A DNA stretch of 64,000 bases from positions 1-64,000 of the forward strand of contig CAMRSX010000006.1 of NCBI GenBank assembly GCA_947053595.1, given 5' to 3'. Below are positions 19,658 to 32,800 of this stretch, in pieces. This stretch comes from an uncultured Clostridia bacterium (GTDB lineage: Bacteria > Bacillota > Clostridia > Christensenellales > UBA1242). Made by a program: the position numbers and the translations under genes. Each line of letters opens with the position of its first letter. Position 1 is the first letter of the stretch. The notes beneath the pieces are model-generated. The model had not been told where the DNA came from. It saw nothing but the letters and a program-made list of their open reading frames with translations, and ran no database searches.

Positions 19658-20716
19658 ATGGAAAAGATTATTTTGACGGGAGACAGACCAACTGGCAACT
19701 TGCACATTGGGCATTTTGTGGGCTCCATTGCAAACAGATTGCGCTTGCAAAAAGATGGCAACTTTGACAAGTTTTACATCATGATTGCCGACACGCAAGC
19801 GCTGACTGACAATGCCGACAATGTTGACAAGGTGAAAAACAACATCATTCAAGTTGCCATTGACTATCTTTCTGCGGGCATCGACCCCAACAAGGTTACC
19901 ATTTTCATTCAGTCGCAAGTGCCACAGCTGGCAGAGATGACAATGTATTTCATGAATTTGGTGACGCTTTCAAGGTTAAATCGAAATCCAACTGTGAAGG
20001 ATGAAATCAAGCTTCGCGGCTTTGCTTCTTCCATTCCTGTGGGCTTTATGTGTTATCCAATCAGTCAGGCGGCGGACATCTTGGCTTTTGGCTCCACCAT
20101 TGTGCCAGTGGGCGACGACCAGCTTCCAATGATTGAGCAAACGCGGGAAATTGCGCGCACTTTCAACAACACCTATGGCGAGGTTTTTGCATTGCCGCAG
20201 CCGCTTTTGCCAGACAACAAAGCATGCACCAGACTTGTGGGCACAGACGGCGGGCTGAAGATGAGCAAATCTGCCGGCAATTGCATCTTTTTGAAGGACG
20301 AAAGTGAAGTTGTTAAGCAAAAAATTATGAACGCATACACCGACCCTAACCACATCAAGGTTTCTGACCCCGGCCGCGTGGAGGGCAATGTGGTGTTTTC
20401 ATACTTGGACGCATTTTGCCAAAAAGAGCATTTTGCAAGGTTTTTGCCAGAATATGAAAGCTTGGATGCGCTGAAAAATCATTATCGCCAAGGCGGCTTG
20501 GGGGATGTGAAAATCAAGCTTTTCTTAAACAACATTTTGCAAGAGATTTTGCAGCCAATCAGAGAAAGGCGCAAAGAGCTTGAAAAGAATGTGGACAAAA
20601 TTTATGAAATGCTGTTTGAAAACGGCAAAAAAGCCAGCCAAGCGGCAGCCGAAACCTTGGAAAAGATGAAGGAAGCCATGGGCTTGAATTATTCAAAATT
20701 TCTTTCAAAAAAATAA
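19658..20716 (+). CDS. trpS: Tryptophan--tRNA ligase
   Basis: Class Ic aminoacyl-tRNA synthetase, 352 residues. It shows 'GDRPTGNLHIGHFVGS' with a perfect HIGH, 'DTQALTDN', 'GDDQLPMIEQTREIAR' and the KMSKS loop 'GLKMSKSAGN'. Length is close to the usual 330-350. The ORF track begins at a TTG; the ATG three bases later at 19658 has an AAAAGGA site and is preferred. It is a single-gene unit with its own promoter and a terminator right after the stop codon. Confidence 0.96.
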   Translation: MEKIILTGDRPTGNLHIGHFVGSIANRLRLQKDGNFDKFYIMIADTQALTDNADNVDKVKNNIIQVAIDYLSAGIDPNKVTIFIQSQVPQLAEMTMYFMNLVTLSRLNRNPTVKDEIKLRGFASSIPVGFMCYPISQAADILAFGSTIVPVGDDQLPMIEQTREIARTFNNTYGEVFALPQPLLPDNKACTRLVGTDGGLKMSKSAGNCIFLKDESEVVKQKIMNAYTDPNHIKVSDPGRVEGNVVFSYLDAFCQKEHFARFLPEYESLDALKNHYRQGGLGDVKIKLFLNNILQEILQPIRERRKELEKNVDKIYEMLFENGKKASQAAAETLEKMKEAMGLNYSKFLSKK

Positions 20717-20745
20717 AAAATCCCTTTTGCGGGATTTTTCTTTTT
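20716..20745 (+). terminator. Rho-independent terminator of trpS
   Basis: Nine-base stem AAAAATCCC/GGGATTTTT around TTTTGC, then CTTTTT. It starts within the trpS stop codon. An AT-rich tract of tandem TA steps follows up to the next promoter. Confidence 0.85.
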
Positions 20746-20806
20746 ATTGCAAAGGAAGAAGGTTTATTTATTATATTTATATATATAATAAAAACATAAT
20801 TTTCGT

Positions 20807-20836
20807 TTGCCTTTTGCAGGCGAAAAGTGCTAAAAT
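20807..20836 (+). promoter_or_regulatory. Promoter of the 6251-residue protein gene
   Basis: TTGCCT and TAAAAT with an 18-base spacer and a TGC extension immediately before the -10 box (GTGCTAAAAT, a variant of the TTGTGCTATNAT box seen elsewhere). An AT-rich stretch upstream (20765-20800) could serve as an UP-like element. Confidence 0.65.
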
Positions 20837-20880
20837 AAAAACAACAAGACGGGCTTTACAGAAATTTTTTGGGAGAAAGC

Positions 20881-23800
20881 GTGAAAAGAAAACCATTCTT
20901 CTTTTTGTTTGTTTTGCTTATGGGAATTTGCGGGGTTTTTGGCAGCATCAACCTCACAACTTTTTTTGCGCATGCAGCCAGTGTTTCTGCCAGCGTGTGG
21001 AACGGCGGGCTGGGAGAAGACGGCAACCTGACTGGCGCAAGCGGCTCTGGACAAGACTGGGTGAGCGAAGGCAACAATCATTACATACTTTCTGCCAAGG
21101 GCTTGGCACATTTTGCCAATCAGGTGAATGGCGGCAACAACTTTCAAAACAATTCCATATATTTGGAAACGGATGTGGATTGGAACAACAAAGCCTTCAA
21201 ATCCATTGGAAGTGAAAGTGCACCTTTCATGGGCTATTTTGATGCGCAAGGGCACACAATTTTTAATGTCAAAGTTGATGACAGCGGCTTAAATGGTTCA
21301 GCGGCTGGCTTTTTTGGTGTCACGGGAGCAAATGCTTATCTGAAAAACATCAATTTAAAAAACATCTCTGTTTCGGTTGCCAGCGACGCTTTAAGCAACG
21401 CGGCTGTTGGCGGCATTGTGGGCTTTGCAACTTCGGGCACTTATGTTGAAAACTGCAGCGTTTCTGGCAGCATCAAGGTTTTCACAAACTCTAAAACAAA
21501 TTACAGCATTGGCGGCGTTGTGGGCGGTGGAGATGTTTCTGTTGTGGACGGCAAAAGTGAAGTTGACATCACTGCCAGCGGAAGCGTTGCAGACAACAGC
21601 ATCCTTTGCATTGGCGGCGTTGTGGGGCAAATGTCTGGCAACGAAATTTCCCGTGTGGCAAACTTGGGAAACATTGTCACAGAAGGAGCTGGGGCAACAG
21701 CAGCCAACGCATTGGTGTGCGTGGGCGGCATTGTGGGAAAGGTTGCAGCTGAAGGCTCTTTAAAAAATTCTTATAATGTTGGCACAATCAACTCTGGAAA
21801 TGGCACCTCAAGAACGCATGAAACCGTGGGCGGCGTTGTGGGAATGGTGGACAGCGGCGTGAAGTTTGATGTGCAGAATGTTTATAATGCAGGCGAAATT
21901 AATTGCAGCGCAGGAGACGTTTTTTATGTTGCAGGACTGATTGGAAATTCTTCTTCAAACAGCGTGAAGTTTGAAGGTGGCTTTATGGTGGGGCAGATGC
22001 AACTGCCTTCCACAGTTTCGCCAACGCTGAACTGCAACCTTCTTTTTAATGGCAACGTGACATTTGAAAATGTGTATATTGACAGCTCTCAAAACTATGA
22101 AGGCAGAGAAAGTGTGAAGGTGCAAAACCTGACATATTTGGCAAAAACGCGTGAATTTTATAGAAATAATGGATATTTTTCGCAAGAATATGAAAAAAAA
22201 TGGGATTTTGACAATGTTTGGACAATCAGCACTTCTTCCAACAATTCGCTTCCAACGCTGAAAGAAAGCGGCGCAAATGAAGACCAATCCACAACTGCGC
22301 CATCAGATGACAAGCCAATCAACTTGCTGGGCGCAGGCACGGCGGCACATCCATATCAAATTTGGACGGTGGGAGATTTGGCAAGTTTGGCAGATGTGGA
22401 TTTTAGTAAGAATCAAAACAAATATTTTGCTTTGCAAACCAATTTGGACATTTCAGGAAAAGTTTGGCGTCCAATTTCTGACTTCACTGGTGTGTTTGAC
22501 GGAAACAATCATAAAATCAGCGGCTTGCGCTCTAATGTTGTGAATGGCACATTGCCGGGCGGCGGAATTTTTGCCAGCACACAAAATGCAATGATTAAAA
22601 ACTTGATTGTTGGAAAAGTGAGCTTTGTTAAAGACAAAACCTTGCCAACATTGATTGGAAAGGTTGAGGGCAAAACATACCTTGTGAATGTTGCTGACGA
22701 AAATCTTCATGAGGAATATGAACTGGATGGCTCTGTCCGCAGAGAATATCCAACAGTTGGAGATTTTGTCACCACGAGTTCGCTGACTGTTGCCTATGGA
22801 AGAAACAACTATAATGGCAGCGAAACACCTCAAAACCAAATTTTGATTTCAAACGGCTCTTTCAGCACTTTGTTTGATGTGATGGTCAATGGTGGCGGAG
22901 GAAGTTTCTTTGACACAGAAGAAAAAACTGCGTGGAACGGTGAAGACATATATTTGGGAGAATATCACATTCTTCTCAACTCCAGTGGAGAAGTTGTCAA
23001 TCCAGAAATTGATTCCACTTTTGGAAAAACAATGCCAACTGGCTCGGAAGGCTTTGGAAGTGCGGATGTTTTGATTAAGCCGGGCTATCGACTTTCAGGA
23101 TTTAAGTGTAAAAACACAGATTGGATTTTGCAAGGCAATTTGTGGCAGCTGCATCACAAGGCTGCGGCGTTTGGGCTGGATGCTCAATTTGAAAAAGTGG
23201 ATGTCACCATTCGCGTCATTTACAATCAATATGAAATTGACAAGCTTGGCGCAAAGCCTGTAAATGTCAATTATGGCTCTTTCAGCGCGGGTGGAAAAAA
23301 CTTTGTGATTGAAAACGAAAATGGCAAAGTTTATGTGGATTACACCATTCCTTATGACACCTATCTTTCTGACATTTCTTACATTGCCGCTTTGCCAGCA
23401 AACTTGAGAGGCGGACAATTTTCAATTGAGAGGCTTTACAGCCAAGTTGACGCAAACTCAAATGCTTATTTTGGCGGAAATCAAATCAACGAACTGCTTT
23501 ACAACTCAATCAGCTTGAATTCGGTGTTGGTGAACGATGCCTTCATTGAAGCCAATGGCGGCGAGGAAAACAACACAAGATGCAACTTCTATGCAAAATG
23601 GAGAGGCAAGAAAAATCTGGCAGACTCAAACAACACACTGACAATCAACTTTGTTTCCAAAGACAAAAAAATCAGCAAGGACGATTTGGCGGACATCATC
23701 AACAACGTTACGCTTTTTGAAAATGAAGGCAAATTTCCGGCTGTTGAGGCGCCTTCAGTGACAAAAACCATCACAGATTTTGGCGTTTCATTTGGCTTTA

Positions 23801-26800
23801 ATCTTAAATCTTTTTTCAGTGCCACCCGTGAAGAATGGTATGGCTTTAAGGTGGACGTAAAATCGGGCTATGCCATTTCTGGCGCACCAGTTGTCAGTGT
23901 GGACAACACGGTGGACACAAATTTTGGCGTGCTTAGCACATCTTTTGGAAGTTTTTCAACCAGTGGCGGGCTTAACAATGTTAACAACTTCCAAAACCTT
24001 GAAAAAGTTGCGTTTTACAATCTTTTGGGACACACCACCATTGAAATTGGCGTTGCAAGAATGCAATATCAAGACAACTTCTCCACACAGGGCGATTTGC
24101 TGTTTGGCTTGTCACCTTTTGAAAAATTTGTTGTGACAAAGCAAGCTGAAAAATATGTTTCCAATGTAAGAATCTTCACTGGCGAAGGTTATGAAGATTT
24201 GTTGGAAGCAGTGGAGGTTGCACCAGAAACGCTGGAAAGTTTAAGCGCAGAAGGGCAAGACAACTTTGTTGCTTTTGACATCTTAAACAACAAGATTTTG
24301 TTTTCAACCGGCACATTTGACTCAGTTGACTTCAATTTTGCCGACAGGCGTTTGAACAACACTGCAGATTTGATTTTCACAAATCTGGCGGGACAAAATC
24401 CAAATGACGAAGCGGCAAACAAGCGCTCATACATCATCTCCAAGCGGGCGGTTGAAGGCGGAGAGAACGTGGTGACAAACACTCTTGTGCTGTATGATGG
24501 CAATGAAAAAGAAAACTTGCTTTCAGTTGCACTTGAAACTGTCACCACACAGGACGGCACAGAGAATGTGCAGAAACTGACAGAGAAAAACTTCAGCTAC
24601 ACCGCAGGAAACTCCTTTGTTTTGATAGCTTCAACTGAAAACGGAGGGGTGAACTTCAGCAGTTGTCAATATCAAGGAAATGCCACTTTTGTGGAATCCA
24701 CTGGCGTTGTCACCACCGACCTAAGCGTTGCTGGCAATGAAGAAAACGCACAGCAAGCACACAACAAAAAGATGTTTGCATTCAACAATGTCATCAAAGA
24801 AAACAAGGACGGACAAGACAAAGAGGGCAATCCAATCACCAACAACGATGAGGTTGTCAACAATCAAAATATTGCCAACAACTTTGAAATTGTTTCGCAA
24901 TACACCGATGCAACTTTCTTCTTGAATTTGGTGTATGACACAGGCGCATTGGATGAAGAAACTGCTGGCGCAAAATTGGAAAAGTTTAAGAAAAATATGC
25001 CAAAAGTGGTTTTCTGGCAAGACGGCAAAGAGGATGTTGCAAACGGCAAGGTTGTCAAGGTGACAGAAAGTGACGGAAGTTTTGGAATTGCTTTCACACC
25101 AAATTATTATTACAACTTTGACGGCGGCAACCCTTATGGAATGCCACAGCAAAGTGCCGTGCTTTGGAATGGCACAAACACACCAAACTTCAAGTTTTCT
25201 GTTTCGGATGTTGCTTTTCAAGCTGAGGGCGAAGATACATCCAGCCCAGACGATTATATGACACAGTTCAACGCCGACAACACTGGCATTTTGAGTGTGA
25301 AAAACTCTTGGGATGTAACCAAAAATTTTTACAACTTTGAGATTGGATATACCAACAAGTTGAAAGCCGGACGCTATAACATTGACATCACCTGCACAGA
25401 CATGCTTTATCAGGCAAACTTTGGCAGCAAATATGTGAAATTTGATGACATCAACGGCGCTTCAGATGAAACTGTTGCAGAGTTGGTGAACTCAAGCACT
25501 TCGGTGGAATCTTCCTCAACAATTTCAACCAGTGTGAATGGACAGGCTGTTTCAAAAGGCAAGACGGGCAAATTGGAAGAGCTGCTTTATGACAACAACC
25601 TTTCAATTTCAACAGACAGCAGCACAGAAAAGGGCTATGACTTCTTTGGCTGGATGATGCAGTCTGCTGGAAAAACCACACTTGTGAAGGGCGCTCAAAA
25701 CTTGGATAGGAAACTTCAAGAGTTTTATGAAAGCAAGTCAAAGGCTGAAGCTGTTTATGCAGATGAAGGGCTGGAAGAGATTGAAAATGTCTTAAACCTT
25801 TGGGCGGTTTATGTTCAAAAGCAATTTAAACTGCTTCTCAATGGCTCGGTTGTGGTGGAAAACTTCAATGGCAAGGGCAGCAATCTCAACACCACCGCTT
25901 CTGGGCTGGGGCTTAACTTTTCCATGGAAAGCACAGCCATTTCTGACGGAACATATCAATATGATTTCAGCACAAGTTCTGACAAAAAACCTGCTGGCAT
26001 GACACTTGACCTTGGCAACAGCAACGGGCTGACAACTGGGCAAAGCGATGGATATTATCTTGTTGGCTTTAATGTGGTGGACAACACAGGAAAGGCAGTC
26101 AACATTTTGAAGGGTGACAACTTTGGCAAAGCCATCACCAGCAACATGAGCTGGGTTTGGGAAAAAATCAACAGCGGTGCATTCATCTCTGGCGGCTCGG
26201 CTCAAGCATATTACTTGCAGCCAATCATCAAGCAAAAGACGGCGCAAATTTTGTTGCACTCTGGCGCACAGGCGGGCAGCGAATTTAATCAATCGGGCAT
26301 TGGCGGACATGTTTACAATCAAAATGGCAAAAACGATTCCAATGAAACCACCAACAAAACTTATTCTTATGGCGAAACCGGACAGACAATTTATTTTGAA
26401 AGTTTTGTCAATTTGAAAGACCAAACCTTGCTTTACAAAGATGAAGCAACAGAAGTTTCTCTTTCCTTAAAGGGTGACACTTTCTCCAGCGGCAACAACA
26501 TATATTATTATTTTAATTCCAGAACGGGCTACACCCTAAAAACTTCTGACTTCTGGTCTTGGAAAGTGGCTGGCGGCGGAAGCGGAATTTTGTCTTCCAA
26601 CGCACTAAGCTTGGGATATAACTTCTTTGTTGGAAGTCAAACAACAGCGCAAATTCACTTATATCTCAACTGGGTGGCAAATTCTTACACCATAAGATAT
26701 GACAGCAATGGCAGCTTTGCAATCAACGACAGCAAGCCTTTTGGCGTTGTGACGGGTGCAACAGCCAACACCACAGCCGTGTATGACGGCACCACTGTCA

Positions 26801-29800
26801 TGGCAGAAAACGGCTTTGCCTTTGTGGGATATGAGTTTGTTGGCTGGGCAAAAGACAAAAACGAAAAAGACACCAGCAAGCTTTATGATGCAGGAAAAGA
26901 TTATGTGGGCGAAAACTTCTGCACTGGCGACGGCGCCGACACTTCCATAACGCTTTATGCAATTTGGGAAGCAAAAGAATATGAAGTTGAAATCAACTTC
27001 AACGGCGGCGAAGATGCTAAGCAGCAGCCAAGCAAAAACTTTAAGATTGTTTACAACACCACTTTTGCCAATCTTTTGGATGAAAGTGCAGCAAAAGTTG
27101 GCATTGAAAGCATTGTTGCAACAAGAGCGGGCTTCAATTTGGTGGGATATTTTGTGGACAACAATGGGCAGGCAATTCAGGTTACAAATCTGACAAAGCT
27201 GGACACCAATTTGCTTCTGGCAGATTTTGACACCAAGTTGTGTTTGACAATTTATGCAAACTGGCAATATGTTGAAAACTTTGCGTCACTGACAATTGCC
27301 AACAACTTGCTTACTTTCACCTATAATGGCGATTTTCCATCTGTGTTTGTGGCAAACTATTTCAAACCAGACAATTTCTCTGCCAACAACATCACAGTTT
27401 TAAGAAATGGAAACGAACTTTCTTATCACGCAGCGGCACCTTTTGTGGAAATTTCAACCATACTCACTTCTGCAAGTGAAGCAGCAAAAGTGGTGGGCGA
27501 CCAAATTTTTGTGAAGGATGCGGGCACATATTCATTTGCTTACACCATAACACTTTCTGACACGGTTTCGCATTTCAACAAAGGCGACGTGCAGAAGATT
27601 GTTGTCTATCTTTCTCTCACCATTGAGAAGGCAAATCTGGAAATGTCTTTGGCAGACGGACTGAAAGTGCTTAATGCCAAAAAACTTCTGGAAAACTTTG
27701 TGCAGTTTGACGGAGATATCACTTCTTTGGAAGGCTTGGCAAACTTTGTGAGAGAGTTGGAAGGAGAAGCTTCTTTCATTGTTGACGGAAAAAGCGCAAG
27801 CAACCTTGAAATTTATGACTATGTGATTGTGAAATATTTCTTGCTTTTGACAAGCAACGACAGCACACAATATCGCATCTTCAAAGAGTGGACATATTCC
27901 AAATTTTTGTCATACAAGCAAGAAAACGCCGAAAATGTTGCAACAATCTTGCAAAACATGACTTTCTTCACTTTCTATGGGCTTCCAACGGATGAACAGA
28001 TTGCAGACTATGAAAGATACATAATTTTGTCCAACAATGCTGTGGCAGGCGTCAGCGCAGACATCTCGCTGCAAACTGGAGGAGTGAAAATCTTTTCGGT
28101 TTCTTCCTTCCAAGCAAGAAACACATATTCGCTGCGCGTTTATTTAAACAGCAGACCAAACCTGAAAAACTATAATCTGTCTGTGGACAGCATGGGCAAC
28201 TATTATTATGACGCAGGCAAGGCATATCTGCTTCCAATGCCATTGAAGGTGACAAACAGCAATGTCAACCGCTCCACCTTCTTCTCCTCTCGTTACACCA
28301 ACAGAGAAGTGGGCTGGCAGTTTGATGCAGAGGCGGCAACCTTCTTCAATCAAACCTATTACAAAGTGGGCGAGATTGACTCCAATCCTCTTTATGCTTA
28401 CACACGCTTGTTTACATCCAACAGCGGCGCATACAACAAAGATGTGATTTTTGGCTATAAAAATGTGGATAACTATCTGTATTTCTCTGACATGAATGTC
28501 AGATTGCAGGTGGGCTCTAATCTCTTGGATTACACCTCCAATTTCACATTTGTGCTTTCTGCCGACGATGTTTACACCATAAGAAAAGTTTCGGATGTCA
28601 TATATTTCACAATGTCGGCAAACTATCTCACCATTGTGGACGGCACGCAATATTGTGATGTGATTGACCAGCAAAACAGCAACCTTTCGCACCTTGCTTT
28701 GCCAAATGATTTGATGAACATTGACACCGTTTCTTATGACTTAAAAGATGGACTTGGCGAGAGAGAGGTGAAGGTTTCTGAAGTGGAAGGTTTCAGATAC
28801 ACTGCTCCAGAAGACGCTCACACGCTTATCTATGAAATTTTGGTGAACAACGCAAATGTTGTCAGCCTATATCTCAACACCGTTGTCACATCTGTGAAAT
28901 TCACCGCATCAACCAACGCCATTGGAGAATACATTTCTTTGCACAAGTGGCATGAGGGAGAATATGAAATTGATGGCGTGGACACAACTGGCGGGCTGTA
29001 TGCTTTGGACAACTTGACGGTGGACATGACGGGGGTAACCACGGATGACGAAGAACTCACCACCATTTCATACAGCGCAATTTACACCGACCTTGTGAAA
29101 GTTGAACTTGACACTTCCATTCCAGAAAACGCAGGCATCAGCTTGCAAAATGAGTTTTTCATCAGGCTGGGCTTTGTGACAGATGACACCTTTGCATATC
29201 CTTTGGTTTCTGGCTTTAAGTGCGCCAGCCTCACGCTGGACGGCTATGGCATTGACATCACAACGCACTCTGGCAAGGCGGCCTTCTTTGCCGGCGAAGG
29301 AGGAACTTACGTGGGCATGAATGCCGACAACAAGCGCGCCACCCTCCGTTTTTCTGCAAAATGGGCAGTGGAACAAATCAGCGGTGCGCCACTTAAGACG
29401 CACTATCGCACTGCGGTTTCTTCGTTTGACAGATTGTATGCTTCAGACGTGGCAAGAATTTACAACGAAAACATCAATATATATAACTACACTTACACTT
29501 GGTATAAACAAGACAACGAAGGCAGCTTTACATTTATGGATGAAGACGGCGTGGAAAGAAAATATAAACTGCTTCCAACGGACGGCTTCTTGACCCTTGA
29601 AGAGAAGGGCAGCGTGAACGAAAGCGGAAAATATCGATTGTTTGTTGCGGCGCAGCTTAAGAGCGAGTTTGTTTCTTGCCTTAAAGACCCATCCAAAACA
29701 GAAACATCATTCAGCGTGGGCTTTGAACTGGAGTTTATGCTTAACCTGCTGCAAAACATCACTTTCCCAAGCGAAAATCAAACTGTGTTTGACAACCTCA

Positions 29801-32800
29801 ATCACATCGACAGCTGGCGTGTGAACTTTGAATATTTTGTGTTTGACAGCGAAGCGGATGATTATAATTCATATTTGACAACTTCTTCGCAAGGCTTTGT
29901 GGAAGAAGGGGCAATTTTCTTTGAGGTTTATTATGGCGGTGACAAAACCACCGGCACCAAAGTGACCGAAATGAAAAATGCTGGAATTTACACCATTTAT
30001 GCATACTTCCAAGACGGGAAATTTGACACTTCTTCATACAACGGAGGTTATTCCTTCACTTACACCATCTTGCCAAAAGATTTGGATTTGGGCTCAAGCA
30101 GTTTCAACTTCAATGTGGAAAAGAAGTTTAATGCCGAGTTTTCTGAAGCGTTTGACCAAGATATAACCATCTCTGGCAGCGAAGTTGCGCACATTGCAAT
30201 TTTCAGAAAGGACACAAACTTGGATGTTGGAGAATATGGGCTTTATTTAGGCGCTGTTCAAAGCAACAACTATGTTTACAAACTTGGCGAGGTTGTGCTT
30301 TATGAAAACGGCAGCCTTACTGCCGCAGGCGAAAGCACACAAATTGGCATGCTTTCCATTGTGACAGCGGGCACGCTGAGGCTGAGCTATGAAATCAGCG
30401 AAACACTTGGCGAAAAAATTGACGCACCTTTCTCCACTTTGGGATATTCCATTGCGCTGGAAGACAACTTTGTGCTTAAAATCACAGATGTTGCAACGGG
30501 GGCAATTTTCAAGCAAATTCAACTGCTTTTGTTTGACGGAGCAAATCAAATTTCAAGGCCAGAAATTTTGGAGATTTTAAATTCAAAACTTTCTGACATC
30601 ACGGCAAAGTTTATGCTGGGAAAAGACACCGCAGCCATTGCACAAAACAGTGGGCTTTATGGCTTTGCGTTTGAGCTTGGCGAAACTTTTGCTCAAAACT
30701 TTGAAACGGTGGAAATGGACCAAAGGTTTGGTTTTGAAATTTCTGCCATAACAATCAACATTCAGGCGCTGGAAGATGCTGGGCTTTTCACCAAGGTTTA
30801 TGACGGCGGAAAAATTGGGCTGTTTGATGTGCCAGATTATGAAGGGCTGCAAATTGAACTTAGGTTTGCTTCTGCCCATGTTTCAAGCAGAATTTTGGCA
30901 GATGTGCAGCTTAAGACCACAGAAAACTCCAGCCTCAATCTTGCCAACTTCAAGCCTTCCAAAACCACAGCTTATGGACAAATCACAGCGCGCAAGGCAA
31001 CAATTTCCTTCAAGATGACGGCAACTGACAACGTTTACACCTATGGCAACATTTCAACTTCAGATTTTGCCACCCTCATCAGCGTGGACAAAATTCTTGT
31101 GGAAGACGAAGAGGGCAACTTGGTGGATGTGGCGCAGACGCTTTTGGAAGTGGGATATTACAACCTGTCCTTTGCTTTGGCGGGGGATGTGAAGGCAAAC
31201 TCCAGAGGCAAGCTGTTTGCAGGAAGTTATGATGTAAGCCTTGCTGGCTGCAGTTTTGACGATTTTGATGCCACACTTTCACCACTTTCATTCAGTGTTG
31301 TGCAAAAAGATTTCACACTGCAAATTCCAAGCAGATACATCACAATCACCACCGACGCCACACTGGAAGCAGCCTATGAAAGGCAGCAAACCATTGACGA
31401 CACTGGCGATGTGCTTAACCTCAGCTTTGTTGTGCTGGATGCGGACGGAAATGCTTTTGTCGCTGGGCAAACTTTGCCAAGAGGAGAATATGCACTTTCT
31501 GTTGTGGGCGCAACCGACGGCAAACTTGTTGTCAGCGTGGACGAAAATGACGCGCTTGGCAGCGTGCGTGTGATTGTTCCAAGCAACACTGGCTTCAATG
31601 TTGTGGAGCCAGCCAAAACCCTCACCGTTTCCATTGAAAGTGGTGACGAAGCAAAACTTGTTCAGACATATTTTGGTGGAGAATATTTCCTTTCCATCAA
31701 TGCGGACAAGAAGTTGCAAATCAACAAATTTTCAACTGGCGAACTTGTGGACACACTTAACCTTGTCTTCTCAACACAAGGAGAGGTGGAAGGATTTGAG
31801 TTTGAAAGCGTTGCCATATACAGCGGCGTCAGCACAAACAACAAATTTAAAAAGGCATCTTCATATCTGTTGAGTTTGGATGCCACCATTGCGGACGGAA
31901 CCTATGCCAACGCAGTGTTTGACAAAGAATATCGCTTTGTTGTGAGCCCTTGCACAATTGATGTTGAAAATCTTGTGCTTTCAAAAGAATATGATGGGCT
32001 TGCCAGCCACACAGTTCAAGAGTTTGGGCAAGTTTCTGCCACCGACAACGTTTCCCTTTTTGTCAGCTTCCAAGATGCAAATGTGGGCGTGGACAAACCT
32101 GTCAATTTGCTTTTGCAGGGCAGTGATGCAGCAAATTATTTGCTTTCAAGCAGCACTTGGAAGGCAACCATCACCAAAGCGCAAGCCATGTTTGTGTTTG
32201 GCGGAAAAGAATATGACTATGGCAAAATTTCCATGCAAAATGGGCAGTTAAACAGCATTTTGCTTTCGGATGTCAGCGTTGTTTCAAGCGCGGGCAAACC
32301 AATCTCTTCAGCGCAATATCAAATTGCAATTTCCATTGATGATGCGACAAGTGAAGATTTTACACAGCTGGGATATCTGCGCGTGAAGGACGGCGGCTAT
32401 CACATCACCATTTCGGATGTCATTGAAAACGCAAACTATGACATTGCTGCGCTGGAGGTCAGCATCACAATAAAACCATTCCATCTTTCAATCAACTTCA
32501 CAGAAGAAGGGGAGATTAGTGTGGAATATGGCACAGCGCTGGACGGCAACAAAGTGCCATACACAATGCCTGCAGCCCCTCCACTTTATGAAAAGGTGGA
32601 CTTCAACTTTGAAAGATATGACGCTTCAAATCATGTTGGACTGTATGCACTCAATTGCGAAAAAGAATATCTCAGCTTGGATGGAAACTATATTGCTTCC
32701 ATCACCGACGAGAAAAATGCAGCTTTTGAAATTGCTTCGCCTGACAAGAGAGTTTATGTGCTTTTGACAGACCAGTTTGGCAATGCAAAGGATGTTCAGC

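Noticed and set aside
17813-20716. T-box riboswitches before gltX, trpS or argS
   Set aside because: Leaders are about 10-40 bases long and no TGGN specifier or antiterminator sequence is present.
20760-20800. AT-rich tandem TA tract before the giant gene as a separate repeat element
   Set aside because: Too short and simple; better explained as AT-rich promoter upstream sequence.
20727-21215. 162-residue plus-strand ORF at the start of the giant gene
   Set aside because: Overlaps the promoter, signal peptide and GLUG region of the 6251-residue gene in another frame; no coding features.
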